Positions 28,440 to 37,639 of a stretch of 64,000 bases of DNA are shown piece by piece. Position 1 is the stretch's first letter. Every line of letters begins with the position of its first letter. The translations under genes were made by a program, and so were the position numbers. The stretch is from Dongshaea marina (GTDB taxonomy: Bacteria > Pseudomonadota > Gammaproteobacteria > Enterobacterales > Aeromonadaceae). The DNA lies in the NCBI RefSeq assembly GCF_003072645.1, contig NZ_CP028897.1:3857658-3921657 (forward strand), written 5' to 3'. The notes under the pieces were generated by a model. That model was not told the origin of the DNA, ran no database searches, and was given only the letters and a program-made list of their open reading frames with translations.

Positions 28440-29105
28440 ACGCCGCAATTTGTTGACCTGCAGTCAGCTATTTTGTGCCTATGGCACGAGTGTCCGGCCG
28501 CGGACTTCGGGTTAGGGGGACTGCTCACCCAGTCCCCCTAATAACCCCGAGGGTGCCCAGATCCTTGCCTGTTTGACCTGCGGTCAGCAAATTTATGCCT
28601 GCGGCACAGTTGTCCGGCCGCGGACGGCGGGAAGAGGGTATTGCTTGTCCAATACCCTCTTCACTCCCAAGGACACCCCGGTATTTGCTTTCCCCTCATG
28701 CTTCATCAGATTCACTAACGAACAGACGGAACGTCCCTGTTCCGGCTGCCCTTCAACTACTTCCATGTAGTTGATACGTTCATCAACAATGAAGCCTTCG
28801 GCGCAAATAGACGGGGCCCAAAACCCCCGTAAGCGAGCGCCGAGGTGGACTGAAGGGAATTGCTGTTTCTTTTCGAGGCAGGACGCCGATATGCGGAGCT
28901 CTGCGGAGGGACTCGCAGCGCGGAGCGAGCTTTTGATTACTTTTGGCGGTACAAAAGTAATGTGCTGCCGGCACCTCGGCAAATGCAGCGTAGCTGCAAG
29001 ACGACTATCCGCAGGATAGATGCAAACTTCTTCTGCCGCCAGCCAGCGCTGGCATCCCTGTGGCGAAGCCACAAATAAGAGAGTTATCCGCTGGATAATA
29101 AAAAG
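28440..29105. repeat. Intergenic repeat block R4
   Basis: No gene. It contains two copies of the TGACC-tgc-GGTCA / TGCC-tgc-GGCA / GTCCGGCCGCGGAC hairpin module (28460 and 28577), the AGGGGGACTG...CAGTCCCCCT hairpin (28513-28540), a shortened nested-stem element (28700-28795), the GCGAGCGCCGAGG segment (about 28833), the GGCAGGACGCCG module (about 28880) and 6-3-6 hairpins such as TGTGGC-gaa-GCCACA (29059-29073). Confidence 0.75.
28700..28795 (-). repeat. Nested-stem element, copy C (short form)
   Basis: GCTTCAT/ATGAAGC outer arms with inner hairpins CAGACGGAAC/GTTCCGGCTG (loop GTCCCT) and CAACTAC-ttccat-GTAGTTG. The inner hairpins match those of the other copies in geometry but not in sequence. 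Confidence 0.65.
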
Positions 29106-29173
29106 GAGAGCTGTCATGCTCTCCTGAGAGAAATGGACAGGGGGCTTGCCCCCTTATCACACTGTAATAGTCT

Positions 29174-29521
29174 TTATTTGTTAGCCTGCTCTGCAACGGT
29201 TGGCAGGATCTCAAAGATCATCTCCGCCTTGAGGCGGGCCAGGTCGAAATCACCATAGGTCTTATTCAGCTCAACGATCAGCTCATCGAAGATCTCCTCC
29301 ATCATCTCCTCTTCGAGCTCTCCCTCCATATCATCAAGCTTTTCTCCCTTGTGCTGTTCAATCAGTCCGGACAGCACCTTCATATCAGCCTCAAACACGT
29401 CCCGGCTGGGGAATGCCTTGTTGATCTGCATATCACGCTCTGACATCTGGCGTACGGCTGGCTTCTTGCCCTTGTTTTTCTTTTTACGGTTAGCAACTTT
29501 CTGGGCGCGTTTTTGTGACAT
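29174..29521 (-). CDS. Small conserved-looking protein, basic N-terminus and acidic body
   Basis: A 115-residue protein not recognised. Residues 1-25 are strongly basic (RAQKVANRKKKNKGKKP), and residues 60-90 strongly acidic and helical (EGELEEEMMEEIFDELIVELNKTYGDFDLARLKAEMIFEIL in part). No signal peptide or membrane segment. The ATG at 29521 has a good AAAGGAAA ribosome site, and codon use looks like the neighbours. A nucleic-acid-associated role is possible from the charge pattern only. Confidence 0.65.
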   Translation of the reverse strand: MSQKRAQKVANRKKKNKGKKPAVRQMSERDMQINKAFPSRDVFEADMKVLSGLIEQHKGEKLDDMEGELEEEMMEEIFDELIVELNKTYGDFDLARLKAEMIFEILPTVAEQANK

Positions 29522-29637
29522 GAGGGTTTCCTTTAAATCGAATTTTAACCCGATGATTGTAAGCTATTCAGCCCAATGATACGAGATAGAAGAGTGGTGA
29601 AGGATGATTGAGATCTGCTTGCGGCAACAAGGCAAGT

Positions 29638-29644
29638 TATTTTA
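29638..29644. repeat. IS982 target duplication, left
   Basis: TATTTTA, repeated at 30621-30627. Confidence 0.75.
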
Positions 29645-30620
29645 ACCTCAGATCTGCATAAGCGCTTCCTTTTCAAGCCGAGACATTCGGATGCTCGGCT
29701 TCTTTTCCTGGAAGGTATATGCAATGAGGCCAGCAAGGAGATTCACCATAAAGCTGACGCAGCTACGATGCCGTGAGTGTTCTATCTGAGAGATGTTCTT
29801 CAGCTGATCAAAGACGGTTTCAATGATGAAGCGTTTGCGAAGCATCAGCTTATCCCATAGCCGCATCAACTTTGGTTTCATATTCTTCCTGATGCTGGTA
29901 ATTAATGTGACCCCTTGGTCTGCCAGCTCTTCTGCAAGTGGTCCTGAAATATAGCCTTTATCTCCATAGAGTGAACCCCAGAGCTGCTCGCACATTTCAG
30001 GAAGAGGAGTTCTGTCATCAACATTGGCTGGGGTTAATTTGACCGAGATAACACCACCTTGATCATTGATAATAAGGTGCAATTTAAATCCATAAAACCA
30101 CCCCATGGTTCCTTTGCCACGCTTGGCTGCACCTTCAAATACTTGATGCCGAGGGATGCGAAGGTTATGGCAAACCTGAAGTTTTGTTGAGTCGACGAAT
30201 GCAATCCCAGTAGGTTTTGCTTGTCTGTGGGTGAGATAGGAGCACAAAGGGATCAGGGTCGCTTGCATCAATTTCAACATCCGACTGTAACTCACCAGGC
30301 CGGGGAACTCACTTTTCCAGTACTTACAGACAAACTGAAGATAATAGGATTTAAAGTCTCGGAAGCCCAAGCGATGAAATGCGATGACGATGGTCATCAC
30401 TTCACTGACAGCCAGGCGAGAAGGTCTGTTCCGCTGCTTCACACCTAAGGAGATCTGCTGTTTTTGCCAAGCGGGTAGAAAGACCTGACAGAAATCATCG
30501 ACATCAACGAAAATAGCTTCTAAATTGATCATGCCCAAGCTCCTTGGCGATTGATGGTTCTGGACAAACGATCAGATCGCAGCTTGGGCTTTTAGTTCCC
30601 CTCTTATGCGCAGCTCAGGT
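29645..30620 (-). mobile_element. IS982-family insertion sequence (976 bp)
   Basis: Bounded by imperfect 19-bp inverted repeats (ACCTCAGATCTGCATAAG at the left; ACCTGAGCTGCGCATAAG on the complement of the right end) and a 7-bp direct repeat TATTTTA. Length, repeats and transposase fit IS982. The right-hand duplication covers the stop codon of the TRAP binding-protein gene (TAA at 30625-30627), so the element abuts that gene without breaking it. Confidence 0.85.
29648..30532 (-). CDS. IS982-family transposase
   Basis: A 294-residue DDE transposase of the IS982 family. Catalytic acids are visible in IAFVDSTKLQVC (first Asp), LYGDKGYIS (second Asp) and KRFIIETVFDQLK (Glu). The N-terminal DVDDFCQVFLPAWQKQQ is typical of the family. 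A TTG two codons upstream is possible, but ATG at 30532 with GGAGCTTGG before it is preferred. Intact, so the element may be active. Confidence 0.9.
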   Translation of the reverse strand: MINLEAIFVDVDDFCQVFLPAWQKQQISLGVKQRNRPSRLAVSEVMTIVIAFHRLGFRDFKSYYLQFVCKYWKSEFPGLVSYSRMLKLMQATLIPLCSYLTHRQAKPTGIAFVDSTKLQVCHNLRIPRHQVFEGAAKRGKGTMGWFYGFKLHLIINDQGGVISVKLTPANVDDRTPLPEMCEQLWGSLYGDKGYISGPLAEELADQGVTLITSIRKNMKPKLMRLWDKLMLRKRFIIETVFDQLKNISQIEHSRHRSCVSFMVNLLAGLIAYTFQEKKPSIRMSRLEKEALMQI

Positions 30621-30624
30621 TATT

Positions 30625-31695
30625 TTAGGGTGCTGACTGACGGGTGATTTGCAAAACCTGGTTGATCAAAGCCTTACCCTTTTTTGGATCGCCATAACCT
30701 ATGTAAGGGTAATACTGCTTCCACAGCGGCCGGCTGGCCTCTATCCAACGCTCTTTATCCTCCAACTCATCAATGCTCATTCCCCGCTCCAGCAAAATTT
30801 TTTTGAATTGATCATTTTGCTCTACTATCCAGCGCCACTGATATTCAGCTGCCTCACTCGCCGCCCGTTCGAGCAGTGCCCGATTGCGTTTCGAGAGACT
30901 CTGGTAAAACGGCTCGTGGATCAATATGGGACCAACCCATAAAAATGGCCCATTATTGGTCACAAAGCGCTGGCCCGCTTCCCAAAACTTAGAGTCAACA
31001 ATCACGCTATAAGGGTTCTCCTGACCATCCACCTGGTTGGATTTTAATGCCTCAAACGTATCCGCCCAGTTGATGGGTTTAGGGGTAGCACCGAATGACT
31101 TGTAGGTATCACGCATGATCCTGCTTCTGGGGGTTCGAATAATCAGACCCCGGATATGCTCAAGCCGGGTGATATGTCGCCGGGAGTTCGTCAGGTGACG
31201 AAAGCCGCCAATCAACCAGCCAAGGGCCCGCACATTGTGTTTGGTTGCGATGATCTCATTGAGCTCTTTGCGCATCAATTCACTTCTGAACAGCCGCTGC
31301 GCCGAGTTCATATCCGGGAAGATATAGGGCAACATCAAAAATTCCAGGGCCCTGGCCTTTAAAGAGGCATTCCCTGCCGCAATCACGGTCACATGCAGGG
31401 GGATCCCCTTGTCAGAGACAAACCCGCCCATCACCATATTCATGTTGGCCTCCTCCCCACCCATAGCTGGCAGGTTGGAATTGCCCCGGTAATGGACCCG
31501 AAGCTGCAATTCACCACTGGAGGTGTGGTTAAGAAGCTCCGAAAACTTCTCAAGGGCCAACACATGCAAGGAGCCTTTCGGATTATCGGTACTGGCGATG
31601 ATATGGATGGTCTGAGCAAAACTTGCTGGCGACAGCAGCACCTGGAGCAACAAAGCCCCGGCCATACCTAACTGTGAACACCATCTTCTGACCAT
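30625..31695 (-). CDS. TRAP transporter solute-binding protein, DctP family
   Basis: A 356-residue periplasmic binding protein with a signal peptide (MVRRWCSQLGMAGALLLQVLLSPASFA). DctP-family landmarks are the LHVLALEKFSELL helix, RALGWLIGGFRHL, the ligand-contacting segment LIIRTPRSRIMRDTYKSFGATPKPINW and QVDGQENPYSVI. DctP proteins deliver organic acids or similar anions to a DctQ/DctM sodium-driven permease; no such membrane genes are here. ATGs at 31701 and 31695 are both close; AGGGG favours 31695. The IS982 element begins directly at its stop codon. Confidence 0.86.
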   Translation of the reverse strand: MVRRWCSQLGMAGALLLQVLLSPASFAQTIHIIASTDNPKGSLHVLALEKFSELLNHTSSGELQLRVHYRGNSNLPAMGGEEANMNMVMGGFVSDKGIPLHVTVIAAGNASLKARALEFLMLPYIFPDMNSAQRLFRSELMRKELNEIIATKHNVRALGWLIGGFRHLTNSRRHITRLEHIRGLIIRTPRSRIMRDTYKSFGATPKPINWADTFEALKSNQVDGQENPYSVIVDSKFWEAGQRFVTNNGPFLWVGPILIHEPFYQSLSKRNRALLERAASEAAEYQWRWIVEQNDQFKKILLERGMSIDELEDKERWIEASRPLWKQYYPYIGYGDPKKGKALINQVLQITRQSAP

Positions 31696-31986
31696 CGCCA
31701 TCCCCTGGTTTGTTGTCGCATACGAGAGCAACAAAGGTTTCAACGGCAGGCCTCAGGTTGGGCCTCTTACTAACAACTTAGCTCAAAACAGCTCGCCCTA
31801 TACTCGGCATGGGTGTTTTCAGCTGTGCCGGGGTCGCACCCTCCCCTCAAGCTAAGAAAACAACGCCTCCCCCGCTCAGCTTCTCTCCCGCAATCGGATA
31901 CCTGAACCTCAGCCACCTCAGCGAGCGACTTAGCCTCACAAACCCGGTAAGCTTGTTAAGTCATAACCTGGTTTTTGGAGATTTTC

Positions 31987-32610
31987 ATGGATGTAATGAG
32001 CCGATTAATCTACGTACATGACCCCATGTGTAGCTGGTGCTGGGGCCATAGGCCCGAGTGGGATAAACTGCAGAGCGCATTAGCCGGCCAGCTCAGGATT
32101 GACTATTGTGTAGGCGGGCTGGCCCCCGACTCGGACCAGCCGATGCCCGATGAGCTGCGCCAAACCATCCGGGGCTATTGGCAGAAAATCCATGAACTAC
32201 TCGGCACCGAGTTTAACTTTGATTTTTGGACAGAGAACACCCCGCGCCGCTCCACCTACCCGGCGTGCCGCGCCACCCTGGCCGCTCGCAGCCAGGATGC
32301 CGAGCCCGAGATGATCGATGCCCTGCAGCGGGCCTACTATCTCAGGGCCCTCAATCCCTCGGATACCCAAACCCACCTAAAGCTCGCCGCCGAACTAGGG
32401 CTGGATCTCGCGCGTTTTGAGAAGGAGCTTACCAGCGATGCGCTCAACAAACGCATGCTTCGGGAGATTAAGCTTGCCCATAGCCTGCCAATTCGCGGTT
32501 TTCCCTCCATGGTGTTGCTTCACCAGGGAAAGAGCCACCCCATTGAGCTTAATTACCAGGATCACAGTGGAGCACTGCAACAGATCCAATCCCTGCTGCA
32601 GCCTGGCTAG
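31987..32610 (+). CDS. DsbA-family thioredoxin-fold protein
   Basis: A 207-residue protein with a CSWC redox motif in YVHDPMCSWCWGHRPEW (residues 15-18) at the start of a thioredoxin fold with a helical insert, and the cis-Pro region IRGFPSMVLL. This matches the cytoplasmic FrnE/COG3531-type branch of DsbA proteins. No signal peptide, so not a periplasmic disulfide catalyst. ATG at 31987 is preferred to 31975 because GGAG lies about 8 nt before it. It converges on the pullulanase gene with only 8 bp between stops. Confidence 0.85.
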   Translation: MDVMSRLIYVHDPMCSWCWGHRPEWDKLQSALAGQLRIDYCVGGLAPDSDQPMPDELRQTIRGYWQKIHELLGTEFNFDFWTENTPRRSTYPACRATLAARSQDAEPEMIDALQRAYYLRALNPSDTQTHLKLAAELGLDLARFEKELTSDALNKRMLREIKLAHSLPIRGFPSMVLLHQGKSHPIELNYQDHSGALQQIQSLLQPG

Positions 32611-32618
32611 CCGCCTAA

Positions 32619-34697
32619 TTACAGCTGATAGAGCACGGTCACCGCGGTGCCCTGGGCATCCACCTTCGAGCCCACCGTATCCGTGTTGCCATCACGGTAG
32701 GGCGCGCCGTCACGCATCGCGTAGTACCACTGGCCATCGCCTAACAGCTTCTGCTTATCGTATTGGCGGTTGCCTCCCGAGTTATAGATCACCAGGATAT
32801 TTTTCCAGCTATCACCCACGGCTGCCCCATTGAGCCTGCTAATGATCACTCCGCCACTTTGCTCGCTGGTATTGAGGTTATCCGCTATCTGCTGGTAGCT
32901 GGTCATGCGAAACGCCGGGTGCAGCTTTCGCATCCGGATCAGCTGCTGATAGAAGCCCACCACATCACTATTGCTCTGGGCGAGCTGCCAATTGATCTGA
33001 TTGACCGAATCCGGTGACTGGTAACTGTTGTGATCGCCCCCCTTGCTGCGCAGCATCTCGACCCCTTCATGAATCAGGGGCACTCCCTGGGAGGTAAAGA
33101 GGATGGCAGCGGCAAACTCATCTATCCGCTTAAGATAGCCTGAATCGCCACTGCGCCCATTGAGCCCGGCCCAGGTGTTGATCTTATCCCACAGATCCAG
33201 GTTATCGTGGCAGGTGATATAGGTAATGGTTTCGGCCGGGTTATTGGCGAACTTGGGATCCCAGGTATTCTGCAATCCCTGGGGCTTATCCTGGTACTGG
33301 TCACGGGCCGCTCCCTTCACTCCGGCGGCTATCTTCTCCAAGTCCTGATCCGAGGTCTGATTAAAGATGTAGCCTCCCCCGTAGCCATCATCGGCCCCAC
33401 CACGTAGCGCGTCGCGAAACGGTCCGTTGAAGATCCCACTCTGTTCCCAGGGCTGATGAGTGACGGTCGCCGAGCCATCGCTCTTATCCTCATATTCGGT
33501 CAGCGAGATGGTGTTGGGACGGATCTTCTGCCCCTGCTGGTAATTGTTATCTGCCGCCCAGGGCTCACCATAGAACAACAGGTGACGATCCGGGAAGGCA
33601 GCATTGAGCTGATGGCGCCACTTTCGCACCATCTGGTAATCAAAGGATCCCATCAGATCAAAGCGGAACCCATCAATATGGTATTCGCTCACCCAATACT
33701 TAAGGGAATCCAACACCATCTTGCTCACCATGGGCTCAGAGGCGTTGAGGGTATTGCCGGTGCCCGTGATATCGATATAGTGACCGGCACCATCGGTCAG
33801 GTAATATTTTTTGCTGATCGGGCCCAGCACCTTATCGGCACTGGCGGTGTGGTTATACACCACATCCATCACCACCCGCATGCCGTTTTTATGCAGCTCG
33901 TTGACCATCGACTGAACCTCACGGATCCGCTCGATATAGTGGGGCTTGCTGCCCGGCAGCCCGTTCACATTGTATTTGGAGTAGCGCCATTCGGGCACGT
34001 TGTAGTTTTGGGGATCATAACCCCAGTTGTAGCAATCGGGATTTTGTGCGACATCCTCAATCGAGCAGGAGGCGAAGTTAAACATCGGCATCAGCTGCAG
34101 CGTATTCACCCCCAGCTGTTTAAGATGGGCCAGGCCGGTGGGGGTTGAGGTACCGGACAGCTGAGCATTAGGGTACACCAGGCCGCTAAAGGTGCCCCGC
34201 TCAGCTGCGGGCACCCCGGAGTTGGGGTCTATGCTATAGTCGCGCAGATCCAGCTCATCAATCACCGCATCCTCGGGATTATTGAGCTTGGGCGAGGCCA
34301 CAAAATCAGATGCAGCCATGGTCTTGGAAAGGTCGATGACGATATCGTTCTGCTGGTAATTGCTCTCGCTGCGGTTGAGATCCACCATCCGCGCATAGGG
34401 ATCGTGAGCCGGTTTACCATTGATCACAAAATGATAGGGGCTGAGGTTATAGTTGTGGGGCAGCTTGATGCCATAGACGTTGCCATCATCCCCGCTCTGG
34501 CGCTCGAGAGAGTAGAGCTTACCTGCCAGCCATAGCTGAACATTGGAGCTATCGGGGGACCAGATCGCAAAACTGGTGCTATCACCCTGCACCGTCGCCC
34601 CCAGGGGTAAAGTTGAAGCCGCTGCGGCTCCGGCACAATAAAATCCCAGCAGTAAACCGGCGGCAGCCGCCCCCGGTATGAATGATTTCCTTATCAT
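32619..34697 (-). CDS. Secreted type I pullulanase / GH13 alpha-1,6-glucosidase
   Basis: A 692-residue glycoside hydrolase family 13 enzyme that cleaves alpha-1,6 branches in pullulan, starch or glycogen. A signal peptide (FIPGAAAAGLLLGFYCAGAAAA) is followed by a CBM48-like beta domain (about 30-130). The type I pullulanase signature YNWGYDP is at about residue 222. GH13 regions follow: VVYNHT (about 277), GFRFDLMGS with the nucleophile Asp (about 343), YGEPW with the acid Glu (about 374) and CHDN (about 495). The Cys in FYCAG could be a lipobox, so a lipoprotein is possible. ATG at 34697 is preceded by CAGGAA. A palindrome sits about 100 bp upstream. Confidence 0.88.
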   Translation of the reverse strand: MIRKSFIPGAAAAGLLLGFYCAGAAAASTLPLGATVQGDSTSFAIWSPDSSNVQLWLAGKLYSLERQSGDDGNVYGIKLPHNYNLSPYHFVINGKPAHDPYARMVDLNRSESNYQQNDIVIDLSKTMAASDFVASPKLNNPEDAVIDELDLRDYSIDPNSGVPAAERGTFSGLVYPNAQLSGTSTPTGLAHLKQLGVNTLQLMPMFNFASCSIEDVAQNPDCYNWGYDPQNYNVPEWRYSKYNVNGLPGSKPHYIERIREVQSMVNELHKNGMRVVMDVVYNHTASADKVLGPISKKYYLTDGAGHYIDITGTGNTLNASEPMVSKMVLDSLKYWVSEYHIDGFRFDLMGSFDYQMVRKWRHQLNAAFPDRHLLFYGEPWAADNNYQQGQKIRPNTISLTEYEDKSDGSATVTHQPWEQSGIFNGPFRDALRGGADDGYGGGYIFNQTSDQDLEKIAAGVKGAARDQYQDKPQGLQNTWDPKFANNPAETITYITCHDNLDLWDKINTWAGLNGRSGDSGYLKRIDEFAAAILFTSQGVPLIHEGVEMLRSKGGDHNSYQSPDSVNQINWQLAQSNSDVVGFYQQLIRMRKLHPAFRMTSYQQIADNLNTSEQSGGVIISRLNGAAVGDSWKNILVIYNSGGNRQYDKQKLLGDGQWYYAMRDGAPYRDGNTDTVGSKVDAQGTAVTVLYQL

Positions 34698-34796
34698 TGT
34701 TGATTCCTGATTGTGAGTGCCCGGCAACCCGTGAAGATTACGAATACAACCGAAGCCCTGCTGCGATGACGGGATCCTGAAGATCTTGCCGGACGA

Positions 34797-34812
34797 TGTT
34801 AATCGGTTAACA
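34797..34812. promoter_or_regulatory. LacI-type operator-like palindrome upstream of the pullulanase gene
   Basis: TGTTAATCGGTTAACA is a 16-bp near-perfect inverted repeat (7 of 8 pairs) 100 bp before the pullulanase ATG. Size and symmetry suit a LacI/GalR-type sugar regulator. No regulator gene lies beside it. Confidence 0.45.
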
Positions 34813-34914
34813 GAGCCCAATTACTCTCTATGATCAAGCTCCGCTGAATCAAGGGAGTTGGGGTAAAAGTGTGAATACATTCACACTCCAGGCAAAGGTA
34901 GGACTCGTGTGCAC

Positions 34915-35645
34915 TGAAACTTGTTTGACCTGCGGTCAGCAAATTTATGCCTGCGGCACAGTTGTCCGGCCGCGGACTTCGGGCCAGGGGGATTGCTCAC
35001 CCAGCCCCCTAACGACCCCAAGGGGGCCCCCGATTCGCGATCATCCTCAGAGTCCCTGGTTTTTGAGATACGCAAAAACGAGCCATCCATGGCTCGGCCC
35101 TGCTTTTAGGATATCCATATCCTTCAATCTCAAATTCCAGCGTGACTCTTCGGTGCGAATCAAAGGGGAAGTTACCCCCCGTCAGCGAGCGCCGAGGTGA
35201 GCCTTTGATTATTGCTACTTCTTTTGAGGCAGGACGCCGAACCGCGTAGCTCTGCGAATGGACACGCAGCGCGCAGCGAGTTTTTGCCTACTTTTGACGA
35301 TACAAAAGTAGGGCGCTGTCGGCGCCCCCGACATCAGTGCCATAGGCACAAATAGCAAGCTGCAAGTCAAGCTATTATGATTTACTGCCGATGCTCGGCA
35401 GCTATAACCATCCCTGGTGATCGCTGCATTCGTATATCCTATACATCGCACCGGCAATTATGCCGAAGGCATGAACTGGCTGCCCGCAGGGCTAATTCCA
35501 AAAATATATGGGTGTCCTTGGGAGTGAAGAGGGTATTAGACAAGCATATCCTGCCATACAGGGATGTATTAATGTCGAGAAAGGCTGGATGCCTGGGAGC
35601 GACCTCCTCCCGGCAGAGCCTCTGTATCAGGCTCAGCTGATATGC
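34915..35645. repeat. Intergenic repeat block R5
   Basis: The most complete block, read left to right: hairpin module TGACC-tgc-GGTCA / TGCC-tgc-GGCA / GTCCGGCCGCGGAC (34928-34978), AGGGGGATTG...CAGCCCCCT hairpin (34986-35010), nested-stem element D (35032-35161), GTCAGCGAGCGCCGAGG segment (about 35182), GGCAGGACGCCG module, CTACTTTTG-acgat-ACAAAAGTAG hairpin (35289-35311), CGCTGTCGGCGCC, then small hairpins ATGCC-gaa-GGCAT and others to 35640. No gene. Confidence 0.8.
35032..35161 (-). repeat. 130-bp nested-stem element, copy D
   Basis: GATTCGC/GCGAATC outer arms and the same inner hairpins as copy A (CGAGCC/GGCTCG and AGGATAT/ATATCCT). Confidence 0.75.
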
Positions 35646-35648
35646 TGA

Positions 35649-36443
35649 TTAGCTAATCAGCATATCGCAAATCACATAGAGCAAGAGCAGTCGAAACACC
35701 CACAGAGAAATGCCCTCAGGGCAGATCTTGACGATTTTTACTCCTATGGGAGTCCCAATCACGGAGCCTAACAGCAAACCGAAAAAAGCAGGCAGATAGA
35801 GGTAGCCCAAACTGTAAGCGGGTAACCCAGCTACATGATAGCTGGAAACCAGCATGGTAATGGTCGCAAACAGCCCGACCGGAACTGCTGTTGCCGCTGA
35901 CATCGCCGCGCAATTTTTCATCGGGAAATTATAGTGTTTCATATAGGGGTTCACTATGCTCGAACCTCCAATACCCACAATGCTCGACAGGACGCCGGTT
36001 AGAGCGCCAAAAGAGGCGCACGAAGTAGCTGAGGGAAGAATAGACTGAGCTCCGGTTCCGGCCTGCTTGCTGACCCAAAACGTTTTAATCAGGCTGACCA
36101 GTAATACCGCAGCAAACAGGAACTCGATACCATTTTCTGACATCATCTTGCCTATAAATGTGCCGACGATAGCGCCGATCAATAATGCCGGCATGGCTTT
36201 TTTTAAAATATCTATAATCAGGTGGCCATGCTTATGATGCTTGTAGGCCACATAAAAGGCATTGACCATAATAAAACCAAGGGATGTTGCTACAGCAAGG
36301 TGAATAGCGATTGCACCGGGTATCCCCTGATATTTGCACACCAATAAGATTAAGGGAATGATAATGGCTCCTCCCCCTGCACCAACCCAGGAGGATAGAA
36401 TCCCACATAACACACCACCAGTAAGGTATATCAATAAAACCAT
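35649..36443 (-). CDS. TauE/SafE-family membrane exporter
   Basis: A 264-residue polytopic membrane protein with the TauE/SafE pattern: an N-terminal LTGGVLCGILSSWVGAGGGAIIIPLILL repeat unit and its second copy GALTGVLSSIVGIGGSSIVNPYM, about eight membrane segments in total. The family exports sulfite, sulfoacetate and related organosulfur or other anions. The substrate here is unknown. ATG at 36443 is preceded by GAGGGAG. It is divergent from the AraC-type gene at 36807, which may regulate it. Confidence 0.85.
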   Translation of the reverse strand: MVLLIYLTGGVLCGILSSWVGAGGGAIIIPLILLVCKYQGIPGAIAIHLAVATSLGFIMVNAFYVAYKHHKHGHLIIDILKKAMPALLIGAIVGTFIGKMMSENGIEFLFAAVLLVSLIKTFWVSKQAGTGAQSILPSATSCASFGALTGVLSSIVGIGGSSIVNPYMKHYNFPMKNCAAMSAATAVPVGLFATITMLVSSYHVAGLPAYSLGYLYLPAFFGLLLGSVIGTPIGVKIVKICPEGISLWVFRLLLLYVICDMLIS

Positions 36444-36806
36444 ATGAACTCCCTCGGGATCATAAATAACAAAAACAATGAATAGAAAATAAAACTTACC
36501 TTAAATAAAGAGTCTTACAGCTCCCGCACCGAAATCATTTAAATAACATTTATTATGTGTTTATTTTTAAAGCCAGGTTAATATTATTTGCCAGTCGACT
36601 TTGGACTCTATAGATTCGATTAATACAAATATTAAAGCCATCTCAGAATGGTTTAATTCAATAATGATTGATGGATTAAATAATGCTATTCATATTGAAT
36701 TATCCAATATAATAATGCCGTAAAACTTGTATCTATAGACAATTTAATGCGATGTAAATAGACTATACGTCCGTTAGCCTGGTTTCTATCTCAAACAGGA
36801 TATTTT
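36444..36806. other. AT-rich divergent promoter region
   Basis: 363 bp between the TauE-like gene and the AraC-type gene. Strongly AT-rich with many TTTAAT/ATTAAA-type steps; no gene or clear operator seen. Confidence 0.5.
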
Positions 36807-37603
36807 ATGTCGAAAACGGGCCACACTCCCCCAGATCATGACACCAAGCTCCCCCGTCCCCTCGTGGCACGTGTCGAACAGTGGCAACGCTCTGGCCATT
36901 ATTGGCGCTCTGGCTGGCACAGCCATCCCTGGGGTCAGTGGTCCTATGCAACCCAGGGCACACTGCTGGTTAAGACCCCCGACAGCTGTTACTTTGCCTT
37001 TCCTAAATTGGCAATCTGGATCCCGCCCCATGTGAAGCACCTGCTCCAATCCACCAGCCCCAAGGGCACAATCAAAAGCCTGTATGTTGCCAATGAGCGG
37101 CTACCAGAGCCCGCTGGCAATCGGTTCATGTGATGAGCGTCAGCCCTTTGATGAGGGAGCTGACTGTTGAGTTTTGTCACTTTGAAACTGAATATGATGA
37201 GATGGCTCATGAGGGGAGGCTTGTCGCCGTACTTCTCGATCAACTTAACTTTCTACAAGAGATCCCGGCCTCCTTACCCTTGCCCCGGGATAAACGCCTG
37301 CTCGCCCTCTGCGAGTTTATCCAGCAAAACCTTGAGAGCAATTTGAGCAAGGAAGAGCTTGGCAGTATGTTTGGACTCTCCGGCAGGAGTGTGAGCCGCC
37401 TGTTTCAGGAGCAGACGGGCATATCCTTTGTAAAATGGCGCCAGAGATCGCGGATGATCGAGGCCATTGAGCGGTTAGAAAAAGGACTCTCGGTGACCGA
37501 AGTCGCCTCTGCCTGTGGTTATGAATCGTTATCAGCATTTGTCGCTATCTTTAAGCGAATCCTAGGGATCACCCCGGGCCACTACCTTGCCCGGCACGAC
37601 TAA
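36807..37603 (+). pseudogene. AraC-family regulator, frame broken in the middle
   Basis: Two abutting frames make up one AraC-type regulator of about 265 residues. 36807-37133 encodes a cupin-like sensor domain (HYWRSGWHSHPWGQWSYATQG, IPPHVKHLL). 37130-37603 encodes the linker (VSPLMRELTVEF) and two helix-turn-helices (SKEELGSMFGLSGRSVSRLFQEQ and LSVTEVASACGYESLSAFVAIFKR, ending GITPGHYL). In intact relatives the sensor runs straight into the VSPLxREL segment. One extra base between about 37105 and 37128, for example in the CCC at 37110-37112, would join them. The halves overlap by four bases (GTGA), so two coupled proteins are the alternative. Confidence 0.75.
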
Positions 37604-37639
37604 TCCTCCAGCGGCTCCCAGCTAAACTTCAGTCGGGCT

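Noticed and set aside
33456-34148. 230-codon frame antisense to the pullulanase gene
   Set aside because: It is the mirror frame of a clear GH13 gene and has no recognisable domain.
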